18,835 nt of DNA from contig NZ_CAJKVK010000035.1 in NCBI RefSeq assembly GCF_905203285.1, positions 1 through 18,835 on the forward strand. Direction: 5' to 3'. How positions within the stretch are numbered: position 1 is the first letter of the stretch; every line of letters starts with the position of its first letter. A program made the position numbers and the translations under genes. Under the pieces are notes generated by a model that did not search any database, was not told the origin of the DNA, and was given only the letters and a program-made list of their open reading frames with translations. This DNA is from an uncultured Succinatimonas sp. GTDB lineage: Bacteria; Pseudomonadota; Gammaproteobacteria; Enterobacterales; Succinivibrionaceae. Positions 8,364 through 16,593 of this stretch are shown here, one piece after another.

Positions 8364-8382
8364 AAGTCACACTTGTTTTTTT
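8364..8382 (+). terminator. Weak terminator after the AEC gene
   Basis: A 4-bp hairpin, AAGT-CAC-ACTT, is followed by G and seven T residues. The short stem makes this marginal. Confidence 0.3.
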
Positions 8383-8403
8383 ATTAATCTAAAGTCGTGT
8401 TTT

Positions 8404-8857
8404 CTAAAATCGATAGCCGATGTCAAGTGCAGCCCCGAATGATGAAAAGTCTGCATTACAGCATATGCCTCCGGTCTCTAACTCTACAAAGACGCCGTTT
8501 GCATGCTACAGACTGAAAGATCCTTTAAGTAGCAACGCATCATTTTCCGGTTTATCGCTTTTAGTGATAAAACTGTGATTTTTGTGCCCAGAAAATAAGC
8601 ATCAGTAGTTAGATTATTCATCCAATAATTCATGCTGCCATAGTGTAGTCAAAAAAGGCAATTGGGCCGATGCTGAATTTATGTCCTGATTGCTTAAATA
8701 CAAAATCTTTCCCGGCGCCAAGTAACGCAGTTCCAATAAAAGCATCATAACTGCTGTGCGTATCATGGCGGTAATCTTTAAAAGCGATAGAGCGATCTAA
8801 GGATCCGTGCTAAAGTTCTAAACGGGTTTGTGCACTTAAATAAGTTCCTTCATATAC
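8404..8857 (-). pseudogene. Decayed C-terminal fragment of an outer-membrane beta-barrel (autotransporter-like)
   Basis: Reading the minus strand gives barrel-like sequence in three successive frames. Frame one (8857 down to 8630) begins with EGTYLSAQTRLEL, meets TAG at 8810-8812, continues through HGSLDRSIAFKDYRHDTHSS, GKDFVFKQSGHKF and SIGPIAFFDYTM, and ends at TGA 8630-8632. A second frame continues with MNYWMNNLTTDAYFLGTK. A third, from about 8600, reads SDKPENDALLLKGSFSL, a TAG at 8506-8508, then HANGVFVELETGG and a final AALDIGYRF before TAG 8404-8406. Alternating strands and a terminal aromatic F preceded by Y are the mark of an outer-membrane barrel end, and SIGPIAFFDY resembles autotransporter barrels. 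Two stops and two frameshifts show it is dead; the passenger and upstream strands are missing. Confidence 0.75.
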
Positions 8858-8899
8858 AAAAAATCAGTTGCCGCACTTTTTTCTTCTTGTGCGGCAACT
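8858..8899 (-). terminator. Intrinsic terminator of mfd
   Basis: An 11-bp perfect stem, AGTTGCCGCAC (8866-8876) with GTGCGGCAACT (8889-8899), and a 12-base loop. On the minus strand it is followed by GA and six T residues (A-run 8858-8863). It lies 18 bases after the mfd stop. Confidence 0.88.
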
Positions 8900-8916
8900 T
8901 AGCAACGCATTCTGGT

Positions 8917-11900
8917 TTAGTTTGTGTTATTTGCTGAAAATAAATAACTGTGAGCGTAGAGTGCGTTAATTAACATTTGCATCAATTTAAGCCTTGGCAT
9001 CTTATCCGTTTCAGGAAGGTTATAACGCAGTGTGTTGGGTCCGCTCATACGATATTCATTATGTTTACAGGTTGTAATTAATGAAATTAAATACTCAGGT
9101 TTTACTTTATGATCTTTATTAAACTCGATTAAACCGCCTCTGCCGTCACCGAGAATTTTTACAATTCCGAGATCTCCTGCGGTCTTTTTAAGTTTGGATA
9201 TGGCAAAAAGGTTTTCGGCGCTCTGCGGTAAAAATCCGTAACGATCGATAAGTTCCACTTTAAGATCTTCAAAATCCTCTGGCGTGGTACATGCGGATAA
9301 ACGTTTATAAAAAGACAATCTGGTATTGATATCGCCGATATAGTCATCAGGGAGCAAAGCCGGTATATGAAGATTGATGTCGCATTCATTTAATGTCAGT
9401 TCGGCAAGTGAAGGTTCACGACCGTTCTTTAATGCTTTTACCGCAGCTTCGAGCATTTCCATGTATAAAGAGAAGCCTACGGATTCAATTTGTCCTGATT
9501 GTTCTTCGCCCAAAAGTTCACCGGCGCCGCGAATTTCCAGATCGTGCGTTGCAAGAACGAATCCTGCTCCGAGCTCTTCCATTGAGGCAATGGCATCAAG
9601 TCTTCTTTTTGCATCTTTGGTAATTAAAGTTTTGGGCGGTGTAAAAAGATATGCATATGCCTGATGGTGTGATCTGCCGACGCGTCCGCGAATTTGATGC
9701 AGCTGGGCAAGGCCTAATAAATCAGCACGATCGATAATAATGGTATTGGCACTTGATACGTCAAGACCGTTTTCAATGATGGTGGAGCATAAAAGCAGAT
9801 TGAAGCGCTGGTGATAAAAATCGCGCATTACTTTTTGCAGCTCTCTTTCTGCCATCTGTCCATGTCCGATACCGATTTTTGCTTCCGGAACGAGTTTTTG
9901 CAGGTATTCAGCCTTTTGATTTATGGTAGCAACATCATTGTGCAGGTAATAAACCTGTCCGCCGCGTCGCAGCTCGCGCATGATTGCTTCTCGGCACAAT
10001 TGATCGGAGTTTTCTGAAACGAAGGTTTTTACCGCAAGCCGATGTTCAGGAGGCGTGGCAATAATTGACAATTCGCGCATGCCTTCCATTGCCATATTGA
10101 GAGTTCTTGGAATAGGGGTTGCGGTAAGTGTCAGCAAATCAACTTCGGCGCGCAGCTCTTTAAGTTTTTCCTTTTGCTTGACGCCAAAGCGATGTTCTTC
10201 GTCAACAATAACCAGTCCCAGATTTTTAAATTTAACGGTTTTAGACAACAGCTTATGCGTACCGATAACGATATCAACGCCGCCTGATGCCAATTTCTTT
10301 AAAATCTCGTTTTGCTCTTTGGTACTTTTAAATCGGCTTAATTCTTCAACTACGATTGCCGTACCGGCAAAACGTTCTTTGAAGTTCTGATAATGCTGCT
10401 CGGCGAGAATTGTTGTGGGAACGAGAACGGCAACCTGCATTCCTGAATTGGCGGCAACAAAAGCTGCTCTAAGGGCAACTTCAGTTTTACCAAAGCCTAC
10501 GTCTCCGCACACAAGACGATCCATAGGCTTCCCCTGCTGCATGTCATTTAGCGTGGCGTTTATGGCTGCAAGCTGATCGGGGGTTTCTTCATAGCCAAAA
10601 CCTGAAGCAAACTCCTCAAGTGCTCTTTGATCAATATTAAATGAATGTCCCGGTCGAGATTCACGACGGGCGTACAAATCAAGGAGTTCGGCTGCAACAT
10701 CTCTTACTTTTTGTGCGGCTTTTTGCTTTTTCTTGCCCCAAGCATCGGTTCCTAATCTTGATAACTGGGGATTTTCAGAACCGCTGTAGCGGGCAACTTT
10801 ATTTAAAGCGGTGATAGGGATGTTGAGGATATCCCCACCTTGATATTCAATTGTTAAAAATTCTCCTTTTACATCGCCTATGGTAAGCGTTTTAAGTCCG
10901 CGGTAGCGACCGATGCCATGATCGATATGTACAACGACTTGTCCTTCGGTAAGCTGGGCAAGATTTTTAATGGCCGCTTCCTGAGAAATACTGGATTTTT
11001 TATTGCGTACTCGCTGTTTTACCGCTTGAGAACCGTAAAGCTCGGTTTCGGTGATGACAGCAATTTTAAATTCGTCAAATATTACGCCGCTGTCAAATGG
11101 CGCAAGGCTTAACATCAGGCGCTCATCGGCAGTTAAAAAATCATTGATGCTTGATGCTGCTTTAAGCCCGTATTTATCAACAAGTATTTGAGGAAAAATT
11201 TCTCTTAACGAATGTCTTCTGCCTTCAGATACGGCAGTAATAATTATGCGTCCGCCTTTATCAATGAAATCAGAAGCAAAAGCTACAAATTTTCCGGAGC
11301 TGTTTTTATCCTGATGCGAAAAAGCAATTTGGGGGATATTGCTTAAATTTGCGTTGTTTACTCCGCGTTTTTCTGTTTGCTCAGTGCTAAGTTTATTTTC
11401 ATAAAGAGAAATGTAAGGATAGTTTTGAATATTGTTAAAAAGCTCTTTAGGACTTAAAAACAATGAATAAGCAGGAAGTGACGGATGATCGGCATTGCCG
11501 GCGTTAAGTGCGGCGCGCTTGTGGGTTTCAATGTCAAAATCTTCTGCCGCCTTTTGAATATCCCCTACCAATACCAGTGAATAATCATTATTTATATAGT
11601 CAAAGAATGTTGAGCTTTTACCGAAAAACAGCGGCAGATAATATTCAATTCCGGCAGGGATCGCTCCTTTTGAAATAGATTGATAAATAGTGTGGGAATT
11701 TAAATTTACGGAAGGAAAAGCGTCGCGGTAATTGCTTCTAAATGCGGAGATCCCTTCTTTATCCAATGGAAATTCATGCGCAGGTAAAAGTTTAATTGCA
11801 TCAATTTCTTTAAGCGAACGCTGATTTTCAACATCAAAAGTTCTAATGGAATCTACTTCATCATCAAAAAAATCAATACGAAACGGTTCGTCGCTGCCCA

Positions 11901-12426
11901 TGGGGAAAATATCTAAAATTGATCCGCGCACTGCAAATTCGCCGTGTTCTAAAACCTGAGCTACTTGCAGATATCCGTTATTTACAAGAGATTGGCGTAG
12001 GGCGTTGATGTCTTTCGTTTCGCCTTTTTTCAAGACAAAAGAGTATTTTGCCACGTAATCGGTAGGGCAAAGTCTTCCCATTAACGCATTTAGCGACAAA
12101 ATGACAACGCTGTTTTTAATAGACGCAAGCTCAGAAAGCAGCTCAAGCCGCGATGAAATAATATCCTGATGCGGGGACAAAGCGTCATAAGGCAGTGTTT
12201 CGTAATCAGGGAAAACAAGTACCTTAAGGCTTGGCGCAAGAGCGTGTAAGTCTTGCTGTATCTTCGTTACAGAAAAAGGATTGTCGCAAATTATAAGTAA
12301 CGATGATTTGGTCTCGTTTTTAAGCGTACAAATTGCAGCAGCCAGGGCAGGACCCTGCAGATTTCCTAAAACTTTTTTATTGCGTGAAGAGCCGAAGGAA
12401 CATTGAATAAGGGAAGATACTTGCAT
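8917..12426 (-). CDS. mfd: Transcription-repair coupling factor Mfd
   Basis: A 1169-residue ATPase (E. coli 1148) that pushes or releases RNA polymerase stalled at DNA lesions and recruits UvrA. Domains in order: the UvrB-like N-terminal module (FPDYETLPYDALSPHQDIISSRL, about 72-94; HGEFAVRGSILDIFP, 161-175), the RNA-polymerase-interacting domain (GQVVVHIDHGIGRYRGL, 495-511), the RecG-like translocase with Walker A GDVGFGKT (641-648), DEEH box (742-745), TATPIPRT (769-776) and motif VI QIRGRVGRS (911-919), then the translocation motif and the C-terminal D7 domain. All motifs are intact. The ATG at 12426 is the only possible start, since stop codons lie in frame just upstream; it lacks a clear Shine-Dalgarno. 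It has its own extended -10 promoter and terminator. Confidence 0.97.
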   Translation of the reverse strand: MQVSSLIQCSFGSSRNKKVLGNLQGPALAAAICTLKNETKSSLLIICDNPFSVTKIQQDLHALAPSLKVLVFPDYETLPYDALSPHQDIISSRLELLSELASIKNSVVILSLNALMGRLCPTDYVAKYSFVLKKGETKDINALRQSLVNNGYLQVAQVLEHGEFAVRGSILDIFPMGSDEPFRIDFFDDEVDSIRTFDVENQRSLKEIDAIKLLPAHEFPLDKEGISAFRSNYRDAFPSVNLNSHTIYQSISKGAIPAGIEYYLPLFFGKSSTFFDYINNDYSLVLVGDIQKAAEDFDIETHKRAALNAGNADHPSLPAYSLFLSPKELFNNIQNYPYISLYENKLSTEQTEKRGVNNANLSNIPQIAFSHQDKNSSGKFVAFASDFIDKGGRIIITAVSEGRRHSLREIFPQILVDKYGLKAASSINDFLTADERLMLSLAPFDSGVIFDEFKIAVITETELYGSQAVKQRVRNKKSSISQEAAIKNLAQLTEGQVVVHIDHGIGRYRGLKTLTIGDVKGEFLTIEYQGGDILNIPITALNKVARYSGSENPQLSRLGTDAWGKKKQKAAQKVRDVAAELLDLYARRESRPGHSFNIDQRALEEFASGFGYEETPDQLAAINATLNDMQQGKPMDRLVCGDVGFGKTEVALRAAFVAANSGMQVAVLVPTTILAEQHYQNFKERFAGTAIVVEELSRFKSTKEQNEILKKLASGGVDIVIGTHKLLSKTVKFKNLGLVIVDEEHRFGVKQKEKLKELRAEVDLLTLTATPIPRTLNMAMEGMRELSIIATPPEHRLAVKTFVSENSDQLCREAIMRELRRGGQVYYLHNDVATINQKAEYLQKLVPEAKIGIGHGQMAERELQKVMRDFYHQRFNLLLCSTIIENGLDVSSANTIIIDRADLLGLAQLHQIRGRVGRSHHQAYAYLFTPPKTLITKDAKRRLDAIASMEELGAGFVLATHDLEIRGAGELLGEEQSGQIESVGFSLYMEMLEAAVKALKNGREPSLAELTLNECDINLHIPALLPDDYIGDINTRLSFYKRLSACTTPEDFEDLKVELIDRYGFLPQSAENLFAISKLKKTAGDLGIVKILGDGRGGLIEFNKDHKVKPEYLISLITTCKHNEYRMSGPNTLRYNLPETDKMPRLKLMQMLINALYAHSYLFSANNTN

Positions 12427-12466
12427 GGATTATCGTTATCACAATCAATCTATTAAAACGGATGTT

Positions 12467-12495
12467 ATTTTAGCATTGAGTTGGCGCTAAAAAGC
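12467..12495 (-). promoter_or_regulatory. Extended -10 promoter of mfd
   Basis: On the minus strand TGC-TAAAAT (12475 down to 12467) forms an extended -10 element. The -35 region (12490-12495, GCTTTT) is poor, as is usual for extended -10 promoters. It lies about 40 bases from the mfd ATG. Confidence 0.5.
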
Positions 12496-12608
12496 CGAGT
12501 TGTTTACTTTTTCGTTAATTTACAACAACAAAAATAACTATAGGCAAAACGCGAGGTTAAAATATAGAGCGTTGCCTCCGGGCTTTTTTGCGGAGATTAA
12601 AAACTAAA

Positions 12609-14012
12609 ATGCGAAGCAGTAACGCTTTTTATTCTTATTCATATTTATTGCTGTGGTTTATTTTTATCGGAGTCTGTGCCTTTTTAGCTCCTTATTTTGC
12701 CAATGATTACCGCTACATGTTAGTTGAAGGTACTAATGATGTCGTAGCGTCGGTATCTGAAATTTTCATCTCACAGTATCGTCATTATTTTGACTGGGGC
12801 GGAAGAACGATTGCACACTTGTTTGCTCAGTTTTTACTTTTCATCGGCAAACCATATAACGCGATTTTTACTGCTTTATGTTATTTGGCTCTTGTGCTTG
12901 GCATTTATTATCATGCCTATGGCATTAAGCCGACGCTTAAAAATTTAAAACTGTTTCCTCTGTTTTTTATCACTGCCTTTTTATGGATTTGTATGCGCAA
13001 TTTCGGAGAGGTGGTGTTTAATATCGTAAGCAGCTGTAATTACTTGGTTACGGTAGTAATTATTATGTATTTTTTACTTCCGTACCGCCTGTCGTTTTGC
13101 CGAGACAAAGTTGATTCAGGCACTTTGGCAGTTATCGGAATGTTTGCTTTGGGCATTATTGCCGGATGGTCTAATGAAAACAACAGTGCAGCAGCTTGTG
13201 CCGGAACCTTCTTATTTTGTGCGTATAACTATTACCACAAAAAGCTTACTTCATGGCAGCTGTGGGGCTTTATAGGATTGTGCGTAGGATTTTTTATTTT
13301 AATTCTGGCCCCAGGCAACGAAGCCCGTCTTGATTCTATGGAAGCCAAGGGATTTGATTATACTTCCCATCTTTTTGTATCACTTGAAATTTTCTTTGTT
13401 TCCTTAGCAACGCAGATTTTATTGATTGCAGCTTTTATATTAGCTTTATATAAGATTAGATCTTTATATTTACAGTATGCTTATCCTTATCAGTATTACG
13501 CATCTTTGTGGCTTATTCTGATAGCTTTTGTTTCTCTGGCGGTAATGATTGCCTCGCCTAATTTTCCGGCGCGTTCTGCAGCTCCCTTTACCATGTTCGC
13601 GATCCCCGGAGTTCTCGGTTTAATGGATATTTTATATGTAAGAGGAGAGGCTCTTTTATCCGTTAGATTACAAAAGGGCATAATAGTTTTAGCTTCGCTT
13701 TTTGTTTTTGCAAGCGGTGTAAGTACTGCCGTAGGCTACACACAGGCTTACAGCGATAATAAGATAAGACAATATGAGATAAAGTCACAGCTTGATGCCA
13801 AACAAGATGAAATTATCGTATCTCCTTTTAGTCTTAAGGCAAATAAATATATTTATCTTGCCGACGTGCAGCATAATGAAAAGTATTGGACTAATCTCAT
13901 CTTAAAAAGATACTATAAGGTTGATTCCATAGTCAGAACCTGTGACTTTGAGAAATCGCCTTTTATTAATGATTTGTTATTTTTTGCAAAAATCGGCAAG
14001 CCGTGTTCATAG
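12609..14012 (+). CDS. Polytopic membrane protein, DUF6056/GT-C-like
   Basis: A 467-residue inner-membrane protein with about ten to eleven hydrophobic segments. Seen: after the first segment an NDYRY motif (32-36), then GGRTIAH (64-70), GWSNENNS (186-193) and LAPGNEAR (233-240). This set matches my memory of the DUF6056/DUF3329 membrane proteins often found with surface-sugar genes. An acidic residue just after the first transmembrane helix is also typical of GT-C glycosyltransferases that use polyprenyl-linked sugars, so a transferase role is plausible but unproven. The ATG at 12609 is preferred, with CGGAG at 12591-12595 some 13 bases upstream; a TTG at 12588 would overlap that site. Only 15 bases separate it from the alcohol dehydrogenase gene, suggesting one transcript although no functional link is evident. 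Confidence 0.65.
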   Translation: MRSSNAFYSYSYLLLWFIFIGVCAFLAPYFANDYRYMLVEGTNDVVASVSEIFISQYRHYFDWGGRTIAHLFAQFLLFIGKPYNAIFTALCYLALVLGIYYHAYGIKPTLKNLKLFPLFFITAFLWICMRNFGEVVFNIVSSCNYLVTVVIIMYFLLPYRLSFCRDKVDSGTLAVIGMFALGIIAGWSNENNSAAACAGTFLFCAYNYYHKKLTSWQLWGFIGLCVGFFILILAPGNEARLDSMEAKGFDYTSHLFVSLEIFFVSLATQILLIAAFILALYKIRSLYLQYAYPYQYYASLWLILIAFVSLAVMIASPNFPARSAAPFTMFAIPGVLGLMDILYVRGEALLSVRLQKGIIVLASLFVFASGVSTAVGYTQAYSDNKIRQYEIKSQLDAKQDEIIVSPFSLKANKYIYLADVQHNEKYWTNLILKRYYKVDSIVRTCDFEKSPFINDLLFFAKIGKPCS

Positions 14013-14027
14013 ATAAGGGGTAGCATC

Positions 14028-15218
14028 ATGGATAATTTTGATTTTTATCGGCCTACGCAGTATTACTTCGGTCGAAAAGTCGAAGAAAATACCGGAAGTT
14101 ATGTAAAGGAAGCCGGGAAATCCCGAGTTCTATTGGTATACGGTGGGGGTTCCTGCGTCAGATCTGGACTTCTTGATCGCGTGGAAAAATCATTAAAAGA
14201 TTCAGGCATTTTTTATGTGTTAATAGGCGGAGTTAAGCCCAATCCCCGCGCCGACTTAGTTTACAAAGCAATTGAACTTGGACGGCAGAACGATGTGGAC
14301 TTTGTTTTGGCCGTTGGCGGCGGCAGCGTTATCGATACGGCAAAAGCTGCTGCAATCGGAATTGTTAACGACGGTGATTTTTTTGATGATTTTTATGTCG
14401 GCGGCAAGCGCGTTACCAAAGCACTTAAGACCGGCGTGGTTCTTACAATTCCTGCTGCAGGCTCTGAAGGATCAAACAGTGCCGTGATTCAAAAAGAAAT
14501 TAACGGAAAGGTTATTAAACAGGGACTTAGCACAGAGTTTAATGTGCCTTTATTTGCCGTTATGGATCCTGAACTTACCGTAACTCTTCCAAATTATCAA
14601 ACGGCTTGCGGTGCGGTGGATATGATGGCTCATGTAATGGAGCGTTATTTTACCAATACCAAAGACGTTTCAATTACCGATCGTTTATGTGAAGCGGTTT
14701 TGCTTTCAATTATTGAAACCGTTCCTCGAGTGCTTGCCGATCCTACAAATTATGAAGCTCGCGCAAATTTAATGTGGGCAGGAACGTTGGCACATAATAA
14801 TATTTGCGGCGTCGGACGTGAACAGGATTGGGCAACGCATCATTTGGAGCATCAACTTTCAGCTCTTTATGACGTAGCCCATGGCGCCGGACTTGCAGTA
14901 ATGTTCCCTGCATGGATGGAATATACATTTACTCATAACGTTATGCGTTTTGCTCAATTTGCCAATCGCGTGTTCGGAGTTTCAATGGATTTTGAAGATC
15001 CGTCACGTACCGCAAAGCAGGGCATCAGCGCATTACGTTCTTTCTTTAAATCAATCGGAATGCCTCTGTCTTTTGCGGATATCGGAGCTAAAGCTGAAGA
15101 TATTCCCAAAATGCTTAACCTCTTAGGTATTGATGAACATACGGAAGGGCATTTTATGGTATTAAATCGTGCCGATTGTGAGCAGATTTATAAGATTGCC
15201 GCAACTTATCAATGTTAG
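14028..15218 (+). CDS. Iron-containing alcohol dehydrogenase (BdhA/YqhD type)
   Basis: A 396-residue cytoplasmic NAD(P)H-dependent reductase of the group III (Fe-ADH) family, reducing aldehydes to alcohols. Seen: the N-terminal dinucleotide-binding half with VYGGGS (38-42) and AVGGGSVIDTAKA (95-107), GGVKPNPR (67-74), then the metal-binding half with D198 and H202 (DMMAH) and H271 and H285, the last two 14 residues apart as in YqhD. The metal set is therefore complete. EARANLMWAGTLAHN and the HLEHQLSALYDVAHG block match butanol dehydrogenases of clostridia and their relatives. AGGGG (14016-14020) lies 7 bases before the ATG. It sits 15 bases after the membrane-protein gene and about 110 bases before the aminotransferase, with a large hairpin between. 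Confidence 0.93.
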   Translation: MDNFDFYRPTQYYFGRKVEENTGSYVKEAGKSRVLLVYGGGSCVRSGLLDRVEKSLKDSGIFYVLIGGVKPNPRADLVYKAIELGRQNDVDFVLAVGGGSVIDTAKAAAIGIVNDGDFFDDFYVGGKRVTKALKTGVVLTIPAAGSEGSNSAVIQKEINGKVIKQGLSTEFNVPLFAVMDPELTVTLPNYQTACGAVDMMAHVMERYFTNTKDVSITDRLCEAVLLSIIETVPRVLADPTNYEARANLMWAGTLAHNNICGVGREQDWATHHLEHQLSALYDVAHGAGLAVMFPAWMEYTFTHNVMRFAQFANRVFGVSMDFEDPSRTAKQGISALRSFFKSIGMPLSFADIGAKAEDIPKMLNLLGIDEHTEGHFMVLNRADCEQIYKIAATYQC

Positions 15219-15242
15219 GATTTTCTTAAGTAAAATTAAATG

Positions 15243-15278
15243 TAAGCTGTAGAAAGGCAAGTTCCTTTTTACAGCTTA
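15243..15278 (+). terminator. 15-bp hairpin between the dehydrogenase and aminotransferase genes
   Basis: Bases 15243-15257 pair with 15264-15278 (14 Watson-Crick pairs and one G-U) around a 6-base loop, CAAGTT. The stem begins 24 bases after the dehydrogenase stop. The following bases (TATGCTTT) are only a poor U-tract, so it may be a weak terminator or an mRNA-stabilising 3' structure. Confidence 0.55.
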
Positions 15279-15309
15279 TATGCTTTAAGCGAAGTAAAAC
15301 TGATAAATA

Positions 15310-15315
15310 TATAAT
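15310..15315 (+). promoter_or_regulatory. TATAAT just upstream of the aminotransferase start
   Basis: A perfect TATAAT at 15310-15315 lies 12 bases before the ATG at 15328. As a -10 element it would start transcription about 6 bases before the ATG, giving a nearly leaderless mRNA. No good -35 is seen, and the region is very AT-rich, so chance is possible. Confidence 0.25.
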
Positions 15316-15327
15316 TTATTGTTATAT

Positions 15328-16584
15328 ATGAATAAAATTGTTGAAGAATATCTTGATGCGGATAAGGAGCTGATTGCTCCGGTTCAGCATATTGCAGAGC
15401 TTCCTTTAGTGGTTAAAATTGCCGAAGGCCCTTATTTAATAAGCGTTGATAACAAGCGTTATCTTGATTTTACCTCAGGTGCCTGCACCATGTGTTTAGG
15501 CTACGGTATAAAGGATGATTTTAAGTTCGGTTCATTCCCGTTTCCTTACGCAAGCGGTGTAAATCAAATTGAATACGCAAAAAGACTTGTTAAAAAATTT
15601 CCCGGCGGATTTTCTTCTCAGATAGCTTTTAGCGTATGCGGATCTGATACCAATGATGCGGCAATTAAGTTTTCACGAGCGTATACGGGACGCCAAAAGA
15701 TTGTTACTTTTGAAGGAGATTATCACGGTACGACGTTCGGAGCAGCCTCTTTAACTTCTCTTCCCGGCAGACTTTCAAATAAATTTGCACCGATGGTAGG
15801 TGAGATTTATGCGATGCCTTTTTGTGATGAAAATGCTGATGATGAACGAATTGACGGTGTTCTCGAAAAGATAAAAGCGCTTGACTGCGATACGATTGCA
15901 GGATTTATCGTGGAGCCGATTCAGGGTGATATGGGGATGCTTCCCATGCATCAAAGGCTTATGCATGAGATCTATTCTTTAAGCAGAAAGCATCACTGCG
16001 CTTTTATTGCGGATGAGGTTCAAATGGCCTTTTATCGAACCGGTCCGTTTTTCTCTATTGAAAATTATCCTGATGTTTTTCCCGATGCCGTGACTATGGG
16101 CAAGCATATTGGCGGAGGCATTCCGCTTGGAGCGATTCTTGGCAGAAAGGAATTCATGCAGGCATTAGGTCCTTGTGAGCATGCTTTTTCCATGGCGGGA
16201 AATTCCGAGGCATGCGCGCGCGGTCTTTATAATTTTAATTTGATTGAATCAAAGGGCTTTCAGAATAATCTGCATAAAAATATAGAGATTCTGCAAGATG
16301 AACTTAAAAAGTTAAAGCAGAAATACCCTTCGGTCATAGAAAAGTACACGGGATTAGGGCTTGCGTACGGATTATGGGTTAAAAGCATAAACTCTCATGA
16401 GGATGATAATAAGGCATGCCAAAAAATAATTAAGAGAGCTTTTGATTTAGGGCTTTATACGATGCGTATCGGGGCTAATTGGATAAGAATCGAACCGATG
16501 TTAAATCTTGATGAAAAGCTTTTAAAGGAAGGCATGGCTATTTTGGATAAAGCAATAGCAGATTATGCAGGACACAAACTTTGA
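15328..16584 (+). CDS. Class III PLP-dependent aminotransferase (GabT/isoleucine 2-epimerase-like)
   Basis: A 418-residue fold-type I PLP enzyme. Seen: the start of the large domain RYLDFTSGACTMCLGYG (44-60), the phosphate-binding loop CGSDTNDAAIK (104-114), FEGDYHGTTFG (128-138), EPIQGD (196-201), DEVQ (229-232) contacting the PLP pyridine, and the Schiff-base lysine K259 in MGKHIGGGIPLGA. The GSDxNDxxIKxxRAYTGRQ wording and the late AGN motif are close to lactobacillar isoleucine 2-epimerase as I remember it, so both transamination (for example of GABA) and amino-acid epimerisation are possible. The segment after LGYG is about 8 residues shorter than in that enzyme. The ATG at 15328 has no Shine-Dalgarno; a TTG at 15319 is the alternative. 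Nine bases to the Nudix gene imply one operon. Confidence 0.87.
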   Translation: MNKIVEEYLDADKELIAPVQHIAELPLVVKIAEGPYLISVDNKRYLDFTSGACTMCLGYGIKDDFKFGSFPFPYASGVNQIEYAKRLVKKFPGGFSSQIAFSVCGSDTNDAAIKFSRAYTGRQKIVTFEGDYHGTTFGAASLTSLPGRLSNKFAPMVGEIYAMPFCDENADDERIDGVLEKIKALDCDTIAGFIVEPIQGDMGMLPMHQRLMHEIYSLSRKHHCAFIADEVQMAFYRTGPFFSIENYPDVFPDAVTMGKHIGGGIPLGAILGRKEFMQALGPCEHAFSMAGNSEACARGLYNFNLIESKGFQNNLHKNIEILQDELKKLKQKYPSVIEKYTGLGLAYGLWVKSINSHEDDNKACQKIIKRAFDLGLYTMRIGANWIRIEPMLNLDEKLLKEGMAILDKAIADYAGHKL

Positions 16585-16593
16585 AGGATAAAT

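Noticed and set aside
8506..8812. In-frame TAG codons in the barrel region as stop-codon recoding
   Set aside because: Frameshifts and missing upstream strands show ordinary decay, and no other gene in the window has internal TAG.
9374..10390. Several plus-strand open frames of 68-111 codons inside mfd
   Set aside because: They lie antisense to an intact, fully motif-bearing mfd, have no ribosome-binding sites, and their products look like reverse translations of it.
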